Origin: Actinomadura rayongensis
GTDB lineage: Bacteria > Actinomycetota > Actinomycetes > Streptosporangiales > Streptosporangiaceae
Assembly (NCBI RefSeq): GCF_009831215.1
Contig: NZ_WUTW01000001.1
Span: forward strand, 851,096 to 915,095
Length of the DNA stretch: 64,000 nucleotides
Direction: 5' to 3'
Positions 42,374 through 50,364 of the stretch are shown piece by piece (the first letter of the stretch is position 1; the number at the start of each line of letters is the position of its first letter). Below the pieces are notes generated by a model, which was not told where the DNA came from, did no database searches, and saw only the letters and a list, made by a program, of their open reading frames with translations. Position numbers and translations under genes: made by a program.

Positions 42374-44458
42374 ATGACCCCCATGGACGCACAGGCGGTG
42401 CTCGCGGGCCTCGACCCGGAACAGCGCGCGGTCGCCGAGGCCGTGCGCGGTCCGGTGTGCGTGCTCGCCGGAGCCGGGACGGGCAAGACGCGCGCGATCA
42501 CCCACCGGATCGCCTACGCCATCCTCACCGGGCGGATGAGCCCGCAGCGCGTCCTCGCCCTGACGTTCACGAACCGGGCGGCGGGGGAACTGCGCGGGCG
42601 GCTCACCCGGCTCGGCGCGACCGGCGTCCAGGCCCGGACGTTCCACGCCGCCGCGCTGCGCCAGCTCTCCTACTTCTGGCCGCGCGTGATCGGGGGCGAC
42701 CGGCCGACGATCCTGAACTCGAAGATCCCGCTCGTCCGGGAGGCGGCGTCGGTGTGCCGGGTGTCGCTCGGCGGGACCGAGCTGCGCGCCGTCGCGGACG
42801 AGATCGAGTGGGCGAAGGTCACCCAGCACCGTCCGGAGGACTACGCGGCGGGCGTCGCGCGGGCCGGGCGCAAGTCGTCGGTCAACGTGGTGGACGTCGC
42901 CAACCTCTACGCGATGTACGAGCAGCTCCGCCGCGAGCGCAACCTGCTCGACTTCGAGGGGATGCTGGAGCTGACGGCGGCGGTGATCGGCGAGCATCCC
43001 GAGGTCGCGCGGGAGGTCCGCGAGCAGTACCGGCACTTCGTGGTGGACGAGTTCCAGGACGTCAACCCGCTGCAGAAGCTGCTGCTGTCGACCTGGCTCG
43101 GCGACCGGGACGACCTGTGCGTCGTCGGCGACCCCAACCAGACGATCTACTCGTTCACCGGGGCCACGCCGCGCTACCTGCTGGACTTCACGCGCGAGTT
43201 CCCGGACGCGACGGTGGTCAAGCTCGTCCGCGACTACCGCTCGACGCCGCAGGTCGTCGCGCTGGCCAACGGGGTGATCGACCGGGCGGTCGGGGAGGAG
43301 GCGCGGCGGCACCGGCTGGAGCTGGTCGCGCAGCGTCCGCCCGGCCCCGAACCCGACTTCACCGCCTACGACGACGAGATCGCCGAGGCGGAGGACGTGG
43401 CGCGCCGCGCGCGGGAGCTGATCGAGAAGGGCGTGCCCGCGCGGGAGATCGCGGTGCTGTTCCGGGTGAACGCGCAGTCGCAGGCGTACGAGTCGGCTCT
43501 GGCGTCGCAGAACGTCCCGTACGTGGTGCGGGGGGCGGAGCGGTTCTTCGAGCGTCCTGAGGTGCGCGAGGCGGTGGTGCGGCTGCGCGGCGCGTCCCGG
43601 GCCGGCGCGGACGCCGAGACCGACGGCACCGGCCTCATCCACACCGTGCGGCACGTGCTGTCGGGCGCGGGGTTCAGCGACCGACCGCCGGACGGCGCGG
43701 GCGTGGCGCGGGCGCGCTGGGAGTCCCTGGCCGCCTTGGCGCAGCTGGCCGAGGACATGGCGGCCGACAACCCGCGCGCGACCCTGCCGGACTTCGTCGC
43801 GGAGCTGGAGGTCCGCGCGGCGGCCCAGCACGCCCCGCCGCTGGAGGGCGTGACGCTGGCGTCCCTGCACGCGGCGAAGGGCCTGGAGTGGGACGCGGTG
43901 TTCCTCGTCGGCCTGGTCGAGGGCATGATGCCGATCATCTACGCGGACACCCCGGCGGCGGTCGAGGAGGAACGCCGACTCCTCTACGTGGGCGTGACGC
44001 GAGCCCGCGAGCACCTGCACCTGTCCTGGGGCCTGGCGCGCTCGCCCGGCGGCGGACGGCAACGGCAGCCGTCGCGCTTCCTGGACGGCCTGACGCCCAA
44101 GGCGTCCACGCACGCCCCGCCGCCCGTGGACCGGACGAAGCCCCGCCGCGCGGCCAAGGGTCCCCAGCCGTGCCGGGTCTGCGGCCGTCCGCTGACGGCG
44201 GCGGTGGAACGCAAGCTCGGCCGCTGCGAGGACTGCCCGTCGGAGATGAACGAGGACGTCCTGCTGGCGCTGAAGGACTGGCGGGCCGAGATCTCGGCGG
44301 AACAACGCGTCCCGGCCTACGTGGTCTTCACCGACGCGACCCTCCAGGCGATAGCCGAACGCGCCCCCGAAACCCTGGAAGACCTGGCCCAGATCCCCGG
44401 CGTCGGAAAGGTGAAGCTCGACCGCTACGGCCCGGCCGTCCTCTCCCTCTGCTCCTGA
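42374..44458 (+). CDS. uvrD2: ATP-dependent DNA helicase UvrD2
   Basis: A 694-aa SF1A helicase. Walker A GAGTGKT is at 33-39, motif II DEFQDV at 225-230, GDPNQTIYSFTGA follows, and HAAKGLEWDAV and VGVTRAREHL close the motor. The tail has the tetracysteine CRVC-x14-CEDC (Cys600, 603, 618, 621) and an HRDC-like domain (EDVLLALKDWRAEISAEQRVPAYVV...IPGVGKVKLDRYG). This combination defines actinobacterial UvrD2. ATG at 42374 or the second ATG at 42383; neither has a clear Shine-Dalgarno. Confidence 0.95.
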   Translation: MTPMDAQAVLAGLDPEQRAVAEAVRGPVCVLAGAGTGKTRAITHRIAYAILTGRMSPQRVLALTFTNRAAGELRGRLTRLGATGVQARTFHAAALRQLSYFWPRVIGGDRPTILNSKIPLVREAASVCRVSLGGTELRAVADEIEWAKVTQHRPEDYAAGVARAGRKSSVNVVDVANLYAMYEQLRRERNLLDFEGMLELTAAVIGEHPEVAREVREQYRHFVVDEFQDVNPLQKLLLSTWLGDRDDLCVVGDPNQTIYSFTGATPRYLLDFTREFPDATVVKLVRDYRSTPQVVALANGVIDRAVGEEARRHRLELVAQRPPGPEPDFTAYDDEIAEAEDVARRARELIEKGVPAREIAVLFRVNAQSQAYESALASQNVPYVVRGAERFFERPEVREAVVRLRGASRAGADAETDGTGLIHTVRHVLSGAGFSDRPPDGAGVARARWESLAALAQLAEDMAADNPRATLPDFVAELEVRAAAQHAPPLEGVTLASLHAAKGLEWDAVFLVGLVEGMMPIIYADTPAAVEEERRLLYVGVTRAREHLHLSWGLARSPGGGRQRQPSRFLDGLTPKASTHAPPPVDRTKPRRAAKGPQPCRVCGRPLTAAVERKLGRCEDCPSEMNEDVLLALKDWRAEISAEQRVPAYVVFTDATLQAIAERAPETLEDLAQIPGVGKVKLDRYGPAVLSLCS

Positions 44459-44539
44459 CCACTGAGCTGGCCGCCCCAGATCTGCCATGGCTTCGGGCGG
44501 CCGGTCGCGCGCGAGGACAGGAACAGGACGGTCAGCACG

Positions 44540-44713
44540 ATGAGGTCGTCCACGTTCGTTCCGGCGAACGACTGCTCCGGGCCGGACGGCGACGGTGTCG
44601 GGCCCGGGCGTCTCGTCATCACGAAATACGCGCAGGCCCGCGACTGCAAGCGCGTCCACGCCTATGAGAACGGGCAGGTGCGCGGGTACGAGTGCGAACT
44701 CGTCCATCCGTGA
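44540..44713 (+). CDS. small protein of unknown function
   Basis: A 57-aa frame from ATG 44540 to TGA 44711-44713: MRSSTFVPANDCSGPDGDGV and later LVITKYAQARDCKRVHAYEN, ending GYECELVHP. Third positions are nearly all G or C and the composition is protein-like, unlike the opposite strand. It has three Cys and no hydrophobic segment. An AGGAC box lies about 11 nt upstream. It fills most of the gap between uvrD2 and the DUF6882 gene. No family recognised. Confidence 0.45.
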   Translation: MRSSTFVPANDCSGPDGDGVGPGRLVITKYAQARDCKRVHAYENGQVRGYECELVHP

Positions 44714-44758
44714 CGAACCGGGTGAGCGTAAGGGGCGATCCCGCTACGATCACCCGGA

Positions 44759-46201
44759 ATGGATACTTTCAGTAACGCTCTGCTCGCAATCGCCGCTCCC
44801 CATCTCGGCTGGGTGATCGAGCAGAACGACACGTTCAACGCCGCCCTCCCGCCGGGGGCCGTTGAGCACGACGCGGCGCTCGGGGTCGCGTGGATTGGCG
44901 GTGACGAACGGTCGGCGGAACTGCTGGGGTCCTATGCCGAGGACGCCACCTTCCAATGGGCCTGGGACAAGAGCGGCCTGGTCGGAGCACCCGGCCTGCG
45001 GGCGTCGTTGCGGCTGAAGGAACTGGGGGAGAAGCACGCCGTCCCCGAACTGACCCACGGAATGGTCGACCTCGGCCATTTCTCCGATTCCAGGCGGGCC
45101 GCGCGGACGCTCATGCTCCTCGCCACGGGCCTGCTCGGCGCGCGCGGCGCGTTCGACTTCTCCCACGGCGGACGGGCTCTGACGCTCCTGGTCGCCGACG
45201 ACCCGGGCCTTCCCGCCGCCGTCCCTGACCCGGCAAAAGTCGGCACGGCGCTCGGCACGGCCGCGTTGCTGCTGCCGAACGTGAACGCCGAAATACTGGT
45301 CACCGGTTACGCGGACCACCACGGACTCGTCGTCGAGCCCGTCCAGGCCGGCCTGGAACTGAAACTGCAGGACGGCCACCGCGTCCACGCCCGCATCGAG
45401 GACGGGAATCTGATCGAAGTCCGGGTCGAAGGCCCCGACGGGCCCGTGGAGCAGCAGGAGATCCGCCCCGCCCCGGCCTCCGACGACCCCGCCGCGACCT
45501 TCTTCCCCGCCGCGCTGCTCGCCGATCTCGCCCGCGACTCCGCCGCCGCGCTGGACCGGGGCTCGGTCGCCCTCGGCGACCACCTCCACGCCCTCGGCTG
45601 GACCGCCGGGCCGCCCGTCTGGGAGGACGGCCGTGCCCGCTACGGCGACGTCTTCACCGCCGAGGCCCACGAGATCGGCGTCTTCCACGCCGACACCGGC
45701 ACCTGGACGTGGGGCGACTGGGACGGCGCCGCACGCGTCCGCGAAGCCGCCCGCGAGCACGGCGCCGACCACATCGCCGCCGACGAGGTGACGCTTCCGC
45801 CGAGCGACGTCCAGATCTACCCGGCCATCCTTCTCGCACGATCCGCCGTCCACCGGGGAAAGGCGCGAGGCCTGGCCCGCATCCCGGAGGGCGACGACCA
45901 GCGCTACGTCGCGATCACCGACACGCGCGTCCCCGAGCCCGCCGCGTCGATCGCGCTCATGCCCAACGTCCTGCTGTCCGCCGCCCAGTTCCTCCAGGAA
46001 TTGACCCCGGCCGCCGTCCGCTACGCGACGATGCGCGCGATGGTCCTCGGCTACTTCGACGCCTACGGGATCAAGCCGCTCACCGTCGCGGAACCGCAGA
46101 TGCTGATCGGGATGCGCGGCCTGCACGAGGTGCGCGTCGAGTTCAGCGACGACGGCACGGTGAACCGGGCGACGTCCGGCCTCCAAGGGACGCTCGGCTG
46201 A
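44759..46201 (+). CDS. tandem DUF6882-like protein
   Basis: A 480-aa soluble protein that appears to contain two copies of a DUF6882-like domain. In each an N-terminal block is followed by a Trp-rich motif (TFQWAWDKSGL near 65 and TGTWTWGDWDG near 320) and an Ala-rich helical stretch; the later parts read RTLMLLATGLLGARGAFDF and RYATMRAMVLGYFDAYGIKP. No catalytic residues can be named and the family's role is unknown. The short gap upstream has a GTGAGCGTAAGGGG box. Confidence 0.7.
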   Translation: MDTFSNALLAIAAPHLGWVIEQNDTFNAALPPGAVEHDAALGVAWIGGDERSAELLGSYAEDATFQWAWDKSGLVGAPGLRASLRLKELGEKHAVPELTHGMVDLGHFSDSRRAARTLMLLATGLLGARGAFDFSHGGRALTLLVADDPGLPAAVPDPAKVGTALGTAALLLPNVNAEILVTGYADHHGLVVEPVQAGLELKLQDGHRVHARIEDGNLIEVRVEGPDGPVEQQEIRPAPASDDPAATFFPAALLADLARDSAAALDRGSVALGDHLHALGWTAGPPVWEDGRARYGDVFTAEAHEIGVFHADTGTWTWGDWDGAARVREAAREHGADHIAADEVTLPPSDVQIYPAILLARSAVHRGKARGLARIPEGDDQRYVAITDTRVPEPAASIALMPNVLLSAAQFLQELTPAAVRYATMRAMVLGYFDAYGIKPLTVAEPQMLIGMRGLHEVRVEFSDDGTVNRATSGLQGTLG

Positions 46202-46771
46202 CCGCGTCTGCGCTCGGCCACGAAGGCCGCGTCTCACGCGTCGCCCCGGGCGACGGCCACGGCGGACGGCGAGGCCCGCGACCGCCGCGACGAACACCGC
46301 GATCGCCCCCGCGAGGACGAGGAGCCCGTACGTCCCCGGGGCGGCCACCATGGCCGTCGCGGCGGACCTGCCGACGCTGCGGCGGATCACGCCGTCCGCG
46401 ACGACGCAGACGAGGCCCGCGATCGGCAGCAGCGGGTTCACCGACTTCCCGACCGCGTCGGCGTCATGGCGGCCATCGTCACGGCGGGCGCGCTGTAGGA
46501 GCGGAGACCGCAGCGCCTGCGGCCCGGCGGTCGTGCCCACGTCGTTGCGGCGGGTGGCGCGGCTGTTACGGCAACGGCGAAAACCCTGCACGCCGACGGT
46601 CACCATCGGTGAGGCGGCAGCCACGTTGACAGCATGGTCCGGCGCTCAATCCCCTGAAACGCCCCCGGACCTGCGGTTCGTCACCTTTACCGGCTGTGAA
46701 GTGGCGAACGCGGCCGGTGGCGGACGGGGTGGCGACGCACGCATGGTCGGACGTTTGGGACACTTGCCGAT
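46202..46771. other. gene-poor gap with a possible membrane-protein remnant on the minus strand
   Basis: I see no complete gene. On the minus strand between about 46450 and 46200 one frame reads LLPIAGLVCVVADGVIRRSV and then YGLLVLAGAIAVFVAAVAGL, which looks like real membrane helices. It has no stop where the gene should end and continues antisense into the DUF6882 gene, so it may be a truncated relic. Confidence 0.4.
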
Positions 46772-47635
46772 GTGAAGGAGTCCCTGAAAGAACTGCTCGA
46801 TCTGCTGGATCTGGAGCAGATCGAGAACGACATCTTCCGCGGGCGCAGTCCCGAGGAACGTCAGCAGCGCGTGTTCGGCGGCCAGGTCGCGGGCCAGGCA
46901 CTCGTCGCCGCCGGGCGCACCGTGCCGCCCAACCGGCAGGTGCACTCGCTGCACGCGTACTTCATCCGTCCGGGCGACCCGCTCGTGCCGATCGTCTACA
47001 CGGTCGACCGGGTGCGGGACGGACGGTCCTTCACGACCCGCCGCGTCCTCGCGATCCAGCACGGCAAGGCGATCTTCAGCCTCTCGGCGTCGTTCCAGGT
47101 AGAGGAGGAGGGCATCACGCACCAGGCCGTGATGCCCGAGGCGCCCGCGCCCGAGACGCTGCCGACCGCGCGGGAGCGGTTCGCGCCGCTGTGGGGCGCC
47201 GAGCTGGCGGAGAAGTGGGTGAGCCGCCGGCCGTTCGACGTCCGGCACGCGACCCCGCTGACCTGGGAGGCGATCAAGGACCCGTCGCTCGCCACGCCCG
47301 TCTCGTCGGTGTGGCTGCGCGTGGACGGCGAACTCCCCGACGACCCGCTGCTGCACGTCTGCCTGATGACCTACGCGTCCGACATGACGCTGCTGGACAC
47401 CGTCCTGCTCAACCACGCCCTCGCGTGGGGCGAGAAGGGGACGATGGGCGCCAGCCTCGACCACGCCATGTGGTTCCACCGGCCGTTCCGCGCCGACGAC
47501 TGGCTGCTCTACCAGCAGGACACCCCGTTCGCCGGGAACGCCCGAGGCCTCGCCCGCGGTCAGGTGTTCACGCGGGACGGTCAGCTCGTCGTGTCCGTGA
47601 TGCAGGAGGGTCTCATCCGCACCACCGGTGCCTGA
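46772..47635 (+). CDS. tesB: acyl-CoA thioesterase II
   Basis: A 287-aa double-hotdog thioesterase hydrolysing acyl-CoA. The first hotdog has RVFGGQVAGQALVAAGRTV and SLHAYFIRPGD; the second ends with catalytic-region motifs YASDMTLLDT (Asp), GASLDHAMWFHRPFRADDWL and GLARGQVFTRDGQLV with the catalytic Gln. The GTG start encodes VKESLKELLDLLDLEQIE. It is followed by a strong hairpin and then the whiB7 promoter. Confidence 0.93.
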   Translation: MKESLKELLDLLDLEQIENDIFRGRSPEERQQRVFGGQVAGQALVAAGRTVPPNRQVHSLHAYFIRPGDPLVPIVYTVDRVRDGRSFTTRRVLAIQHGKAIFSLSASFQVEEEGITHQAVMPEAPAPETLPTARERFAPLWGAELAEKWVSRRPFDVRHATPLTWEAIKDPSLATPVSSVWLRVDGELPDDPLLHVCLMTYASDMTLLDTVLLNHALAWGEKGTMGASLDHAMWFHRPFRADDWLLYQQDTPFAGNARGLARGQVFTRDGQLVVSVMQEGLIRTTGA

Positions 47636-47644
47636 GACGCCGGA

Positions 47645-47669
47645 GCGCGGCCCGAAGTTCGGGCCGCGC
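47645..47669 (+). terminator. terminator of the thioesterase gene
   Basis: GCGCGGCCCGAA and TTCGGGCCGCGC form a 12-bp perfect stem separated by one base, 10 bp after the tesB stop. It insulates the whiB7 promoter downstream. Confidence 0.7.
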
Positions 47670-47699
47670 GACGTGAACTGAACCACGAAACCGCAGGTC

Positions 47700-47739
47700 A
47701 AAAATATCTTGCCGACTTCGCGGCGGGCGCCGTACGCTC
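47700..47739 (+). promoter_or_regulatory. whiB7 promoter with AT-rich WhiB7 recognition tract
   Basis: AAAAAATAT (47700-47708) sits immediately upstream of a -35 TTGCCG (47710-47715), followed after 18 bp by a -10 TACGCT (47734-47739). An AT-rich tract next to the -35 box is the hallmark of WhiB7-activated promoters, where the AT-hook binds, and whiB7 activates itself. Expected start near 47746 gives a leader of about 475 nt. Confidence 0.8.
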
Positions 47740-47791
47740 GACGCGAGCAATCAACCGGCCGTGCGAACGGCCCCGATGCGCCAGAGAGGCG

Positions 47792-48115
47792 GTGTGTAGT
47801 CCGGTGATCACCATTTACGCGAAAACGTGGCAGAGCCTGACCGCCGCGTGCTCTGGCGCGTCCCTGAACGACGGCGGGCCGGCCCTTCGCGGCACGGTGA
47901 CGCCGAGCGGTCTGCAGCGGCGCGACGTCCTGCCCGTCACGGGCGACGTCGCCGGCGCGCAGCGTCCGAGCGCACAGCGAGTCCAGGCGCCGCTGGGCGG
48001 CCATGAGTCCGTCAACGCCATGCGTGCGTTCGACGGCTTCGGCTCCCCGGCGATGGCCGAACTCTCCCCGCGGGGAGATGTGTCGGGTCCGTACCCCTGG
48101 AGGCAACCGGTCTAG
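47792..48115 (+). CDS. leader ORF (uORF) of whiB7
   Basis: A frame of up to 107 codons lies in the whiB7 leader, opening at GTG 47792 (or GTG 47804, MITIYAKTWQ) and stopping at TAG 48113-48115, 18 nt before the attenuator stem. Third positions are about 80 percent G or C. The peptide ends SGPYPWRQPV. whiB7 leaders in mycobacteria and Streptomyces carry uORFs whose translation controls termination, but those are much shorter. Translation is inferred, and an internal ATG at 48018 would give only 32 codons. Confidence 0.45.
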   Translation: MCSPVITIYAKTWQSLTAACSGASLNDGGPALRGTVTPSGLQRRDVLPVTGDVAGAQRPSAQRVQAPLGGHESVNAMRAFDGFGSPAMAELSPRGDVSGPYPWRQPV

Positions 48116-48136
48116 AACCACCGGCGAGCCCCCAGG
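48096..48136 (+). promoter_or_regulatory. imperfect hairpin covering the uORF stop codon
   Basis: CCTGG-a-GGC-aa-CCGGT can pair with ACCGG-cga-GCC-c-CCAGG (13 base pairs with internal mismatches), enclosing the TAG. It shares only three bases with the terminator stem, so it may compete weakly with it or act as a pause hairpin. Confidence 0.4.
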
Positions 48137-48174
48137 CCGCGGATCCGATCACCGGATCCGCGGCCTTTTGTTTT
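48134..48174 (+). terminator. intrinsic terminator/attenuator in the whiB7 leader
   Basis: AGGCCGCGGATCCG (48134-48147) pairs perfectly over 14 bp with CGGATCCGCGGCCT (48153-48166), with a 5-nt loop and followed by TTTTGTTTT. It is a classic Rho-independent terminator, placed between the uORF and the whiB7 start 50 bp later, hence an attenuator rather than the end of a gene. Confidence 0.85.
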
Positions 48175-48222
48175 CCCGAAGACCACCGACACACCCGTTG
48201 GAATCCAACGAGAGGAACAAGG

Positions 48223-48504
48223 GTGACCGTGACGCAGGGGGCTCTCGCGATGAGCGAAGAGGACCTCACCCTTCCCTGCCGGACCGACCCGGAGCTGTTC
48301 TTCGCCGAGGCTCCCGCCGACGTGGAACTCGCCAAGGCGCTGTGCCTGGAGTGCCCGCTGCGCAAGCAGTGCCTCGCGGGCGCGATGGAGCGCAAGGAGC
48401 CCTGGGGCGTCTGGGGCGGCGAGCTGTTCGTGCGCGGCGAGATCGTCGCGCGCAAGCGGCCCCGTGGCCGTCCCCGGAAGCACCCGCTGCCGGACGGCGT
48501 CTGA
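48223..48504 (+). CDS. whiB7: WhiB7 iron-sulfur transcription factor
   Basis: A 93-aa WhiB protein that binds sigma factor and activates intrinsic antibiotic-resistance genes. Cluster ligands are Cys19, Cys41, Cys44 and Cys50 (C-x21-C-x2-C-x5-C). EPWGVWGGE (59-67) is the sigma-contact turn and RGRPRK (81-86) is the AT-hook that separates WhiB7 from other WhiB proteins. GTG 48223 has GAGAGG 7 nt upstream; ATG 48250 is a possible internal start. Position next to uvrD2 and the ABC1 kinase matches Rv3197A. Confidence 0.96.
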   Translation: MTVTQGALAMSEEDLTLPCRTDPELFFAEAPADVELAKALCLECPLRKQCLAGAMERKEPWGVWGGELFVRGEIVARKRPRGRPRKHPLPDGV

Positions 48505-48511
48505 CCTGGTG

Positions 48512-48537
48512 GGCGGGGCGGCCGAAGCCGCCCCGCC
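48512..48537 (+). terminator. hairpin after whiB7
   Basis: GGCGGGGCGGC and GCCGCCCCGCC form an 11-bp stem with a CGAA tetraloop, 7 bp after the whiB7 stop. No T-tract, so readthrough into the next small gene is possible. Confidence 0.65.
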
Positions 48538-48555
48538 CCGCCGTGGAGGAGAGAG

Positions 48556-48714
48556 ATGACGATGACGACGGCCGCCCCGGAGCGGTTGCGGCGCGCGGCC
48601 CTCGTGCGCCGGACGCGCCGGGACGCGCAGATCCGCGCCGCCCGCGTCCGGCGCGTGCTGCTCGCCCCGGTGCGGCCCGGGGAACTCCCGGAGCACCGCG
48701 TCCGGGAGCGGTAG
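48556..48714 (+). CDS. small Arg-rich protein downstream of whiB7
   Basis: A 52-aa protein (MTMTTAAPERLRRAALVRRT...), 16 Arg, with nearly every third codon position G or C and a strong ribosome site (GGAGGAGAGAG) directly before the ATG. It starts 51 bp after whiB7, behind a hairpin. It has no recognised domain and could be nucleic-acid binding. The location suggests it may be expressed with whiB7 when the hairpin is read through. Confidence 0.6.
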   Translation: MTMTTAAPERLRRAALVRRTRRDAQIRAARVRRVLLAPVRPGELPEHRVRER

Positions 48715-48881
48715 CCGAACGGCCCGGGCCTCCTGCGGGGGCGGTCCGGGGCCGCTGAACGTGCCCGGCCGGTCGCAGGCGCCGTCCGTCCTTTCTGGGA
48801 TGGTTTCGACGGATCGCGCGCCTCCCGGCCGGGCCTCCCGGGGCGCCCGCGGACGGTTCCCTCCCGTCCCGGCGCCCTGCC

Positions 48882-48916
48882 GGAAGCCCGCGCGTCTCAT
48901 CAACGCGCGGGCTTCC
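48882..48916. terminator. bidirectional terminator
   Basis: GGAAGCCCGCGCGT and ACGCGCGGGCTTCC pair over 14 bp around a 7-nt loop, 6 bp past the ABC1 kinase stop. The 165 bp before it hold no gene I can support. Confidence 0.75.
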
Positions 48917-48922
48917 GCCGTT

Positions 48923-50248
48923 CTACGGCGCGGCCGGCTCGGGGTCGGCGAAGCCCGGCACCCACCGCATCGACTCGGCGCGCGCGGGGATCTCGCATTC
49001 GAGCTGGCAGAGCACGCCCGTCCCGGCCGACAGCACCCGGTGGACGATCACGTACTCCGGCGGCAGGTTGAGCTGCCGGACGACGTTCGTCGGCCGCAGG
49101 TCCGTGACCTTCGCGGCCATGTCCCGCAGCCACTCGCGGTTAAACTTGAACGTCTCGGTGATGAACGGCTCGGTGATCGGCGCGAGGAACGCCTGCAGCG
49201 ACTCGGTGTCGATCGTGACGCCCTCGCGGATGAAGTCCTCGTCGCGCAGCGCCCGCTCGATCTCGTCGATGTCGGCGAGGGTGCCGATGCGCAGCAGGCG
49301 GCCCATGCGCTCGGCGAACGCGGGCGGGATGCGGTCCACGGCGCCGAAGTCCAGGACGCCGAGCCGCCCGTCGTCCAGCAGCCGGAAGTTGCCCGGGTGC
49401 GGGTCGCCGTGCAGCATCCCGGCGCGCTTGGCGCCCGACAGCAGGAACCGGCAGTAGAGCAGCGCGGCGTGGTTCCGCTGGTCCTGGTCGCCGTCGCTGA
49501 TGACCTTGGACAGCGGGACGCCGTCGATCCACTCGGTGACGAGGACGTCCCCGGCCTGCGCGATCACCTCGGGGATGTAGAAGTCGGGGTCGTCCGGCGG
49601 GTACGCCTCGCGCATCCGCGTCTGCGACGCCGCCTCGATCGTGTAGTCGAGCTCCTCGACCACGCGCTCCTTCAGCTCGGCGAGCATCGTCTTGACGTCG
49701 AGGCCCGGCATGAGGACGCCGAACAGCCGCCCGAGCCGCGCGAGCTGGTTGAAGTCGCTGATCAGCGCCTTGCCCGCGCCGGGGTACTGGACCTTGACGG
49801 CGACCGCGCGGCCGTCCGACCAGACGGCCTTGTGGACCTGCCCGATGGACGCGGCGGCGGCCGGGCTGTCGTCGAACTCGGCGAACGCGTCGCGCCAGTC
49901 CGGGCCGAGCGCGCCCGCGAGGACCTTGTGGACGGCGGACGCGGGCAGCGGGGGAGCGGCCTCCTGGAGCCGGGTCAGCGTGGCGCGGTACGGCCCGGCG
50001 ATCTCCGGCGGCAGCGCGGCCTCGAAGATCGACAGCATCTGGCCGAGCTTCATCGCCCCGCCCTTGAGCTCGCCGAGGACCTTGAAGAGCTGCTCGGCGG
50101 TGCGCTGCTGGATCTCGATCGCGACGGCCTCGGCGGGCCGGCCGAGCGTGCGCTTGCCGAGGCCCAGCGCGGTGCGCCCGGCGAACCCGAGCGGAAGGGA
50201 CGCCAGCTTTGCCGACCGCGTCACCGCGCGGCGAGGTAGGTCGCTCAC
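48923..50248 (-). CDS. ABC1/UbiB-type atypical protein kinase-like ATPase
   Basis: A 441-aa member of the ABC1/ADCK/UbiB family. The KxGQ motif (GAMKLGQMLS), the Ala-rich loop (SPAAAASIGQVHKAVW), VAVKVQYPG with the ATP Lys, the catalytic HGDPHPGN and LDFGAV metal-binding motifs are all present. The family supports quinone or lipid metabolism as an ATPase. The GTG at 50248 starts VSDLPRRAVTRSAKLA. Its mycobacterial counterpart, Rv3197, also neighbours whiB7. Confidence 0.93.
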   Translation of the reverse strand: MSDLPRRAVTRSAKLASLPLGFAGRTALGLGKRTLGRPAEAVAIEIQQRTAEQLFKVLGELKGGAMKLGQMLSIFEAALPPEIAGPYRATLTRLQEAAPPLPASAVHKVLAGALGPDWRDAFAEFDDSPAAAASIGQVHKAVWSDGRAVAVKVQYPGAGKALISDFNQLARLGRLFGVLMPGLDVKTMLAELKERVVEELDYTIEAASQTRMREAYPPDDPDFYIPEVIAQAGDVLVTEWIDGVPLSKVISDGDQDQRNHAALLYCRFLLSGAKRAGMLHGDPHPGNFRLLDDGRLGVLDFGAVDRIPPAFAERMGRLLRIGTLADIDEIERALRDEDFIREGVTIDTESLQAFLAPITEPFITETFKFNREWLRDMAAKVTDLRPTNVVRQLNLPPEYVIVHRVLSAGTGVLCQLECEIPARAESMRWVPGFADPEPAAP

Positions 50249-50364
50249 GTCCCCATTGTCCGTGATGGACCTGGTATCCCGCCATAACACCCGTCGACAA
50301 AACCGAGCGAGCGCTTTGGTGGTGATCCACGTCACCTGCACAAACGTGGTAAGTGTGCGCTTTC

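Noticed and set aside
44425..44649. Minus-strand 74-codon frame downstream of uvrD2
   Set aside because: It overlaps the more protein-like plus-strand 57-aa gene and has weaker codon-position bias.
46646..48121. Minus-strand frame spanning tesB and the whiB7 leader
   Set aside because: It is antisense to tesB and has no start signal or domain.
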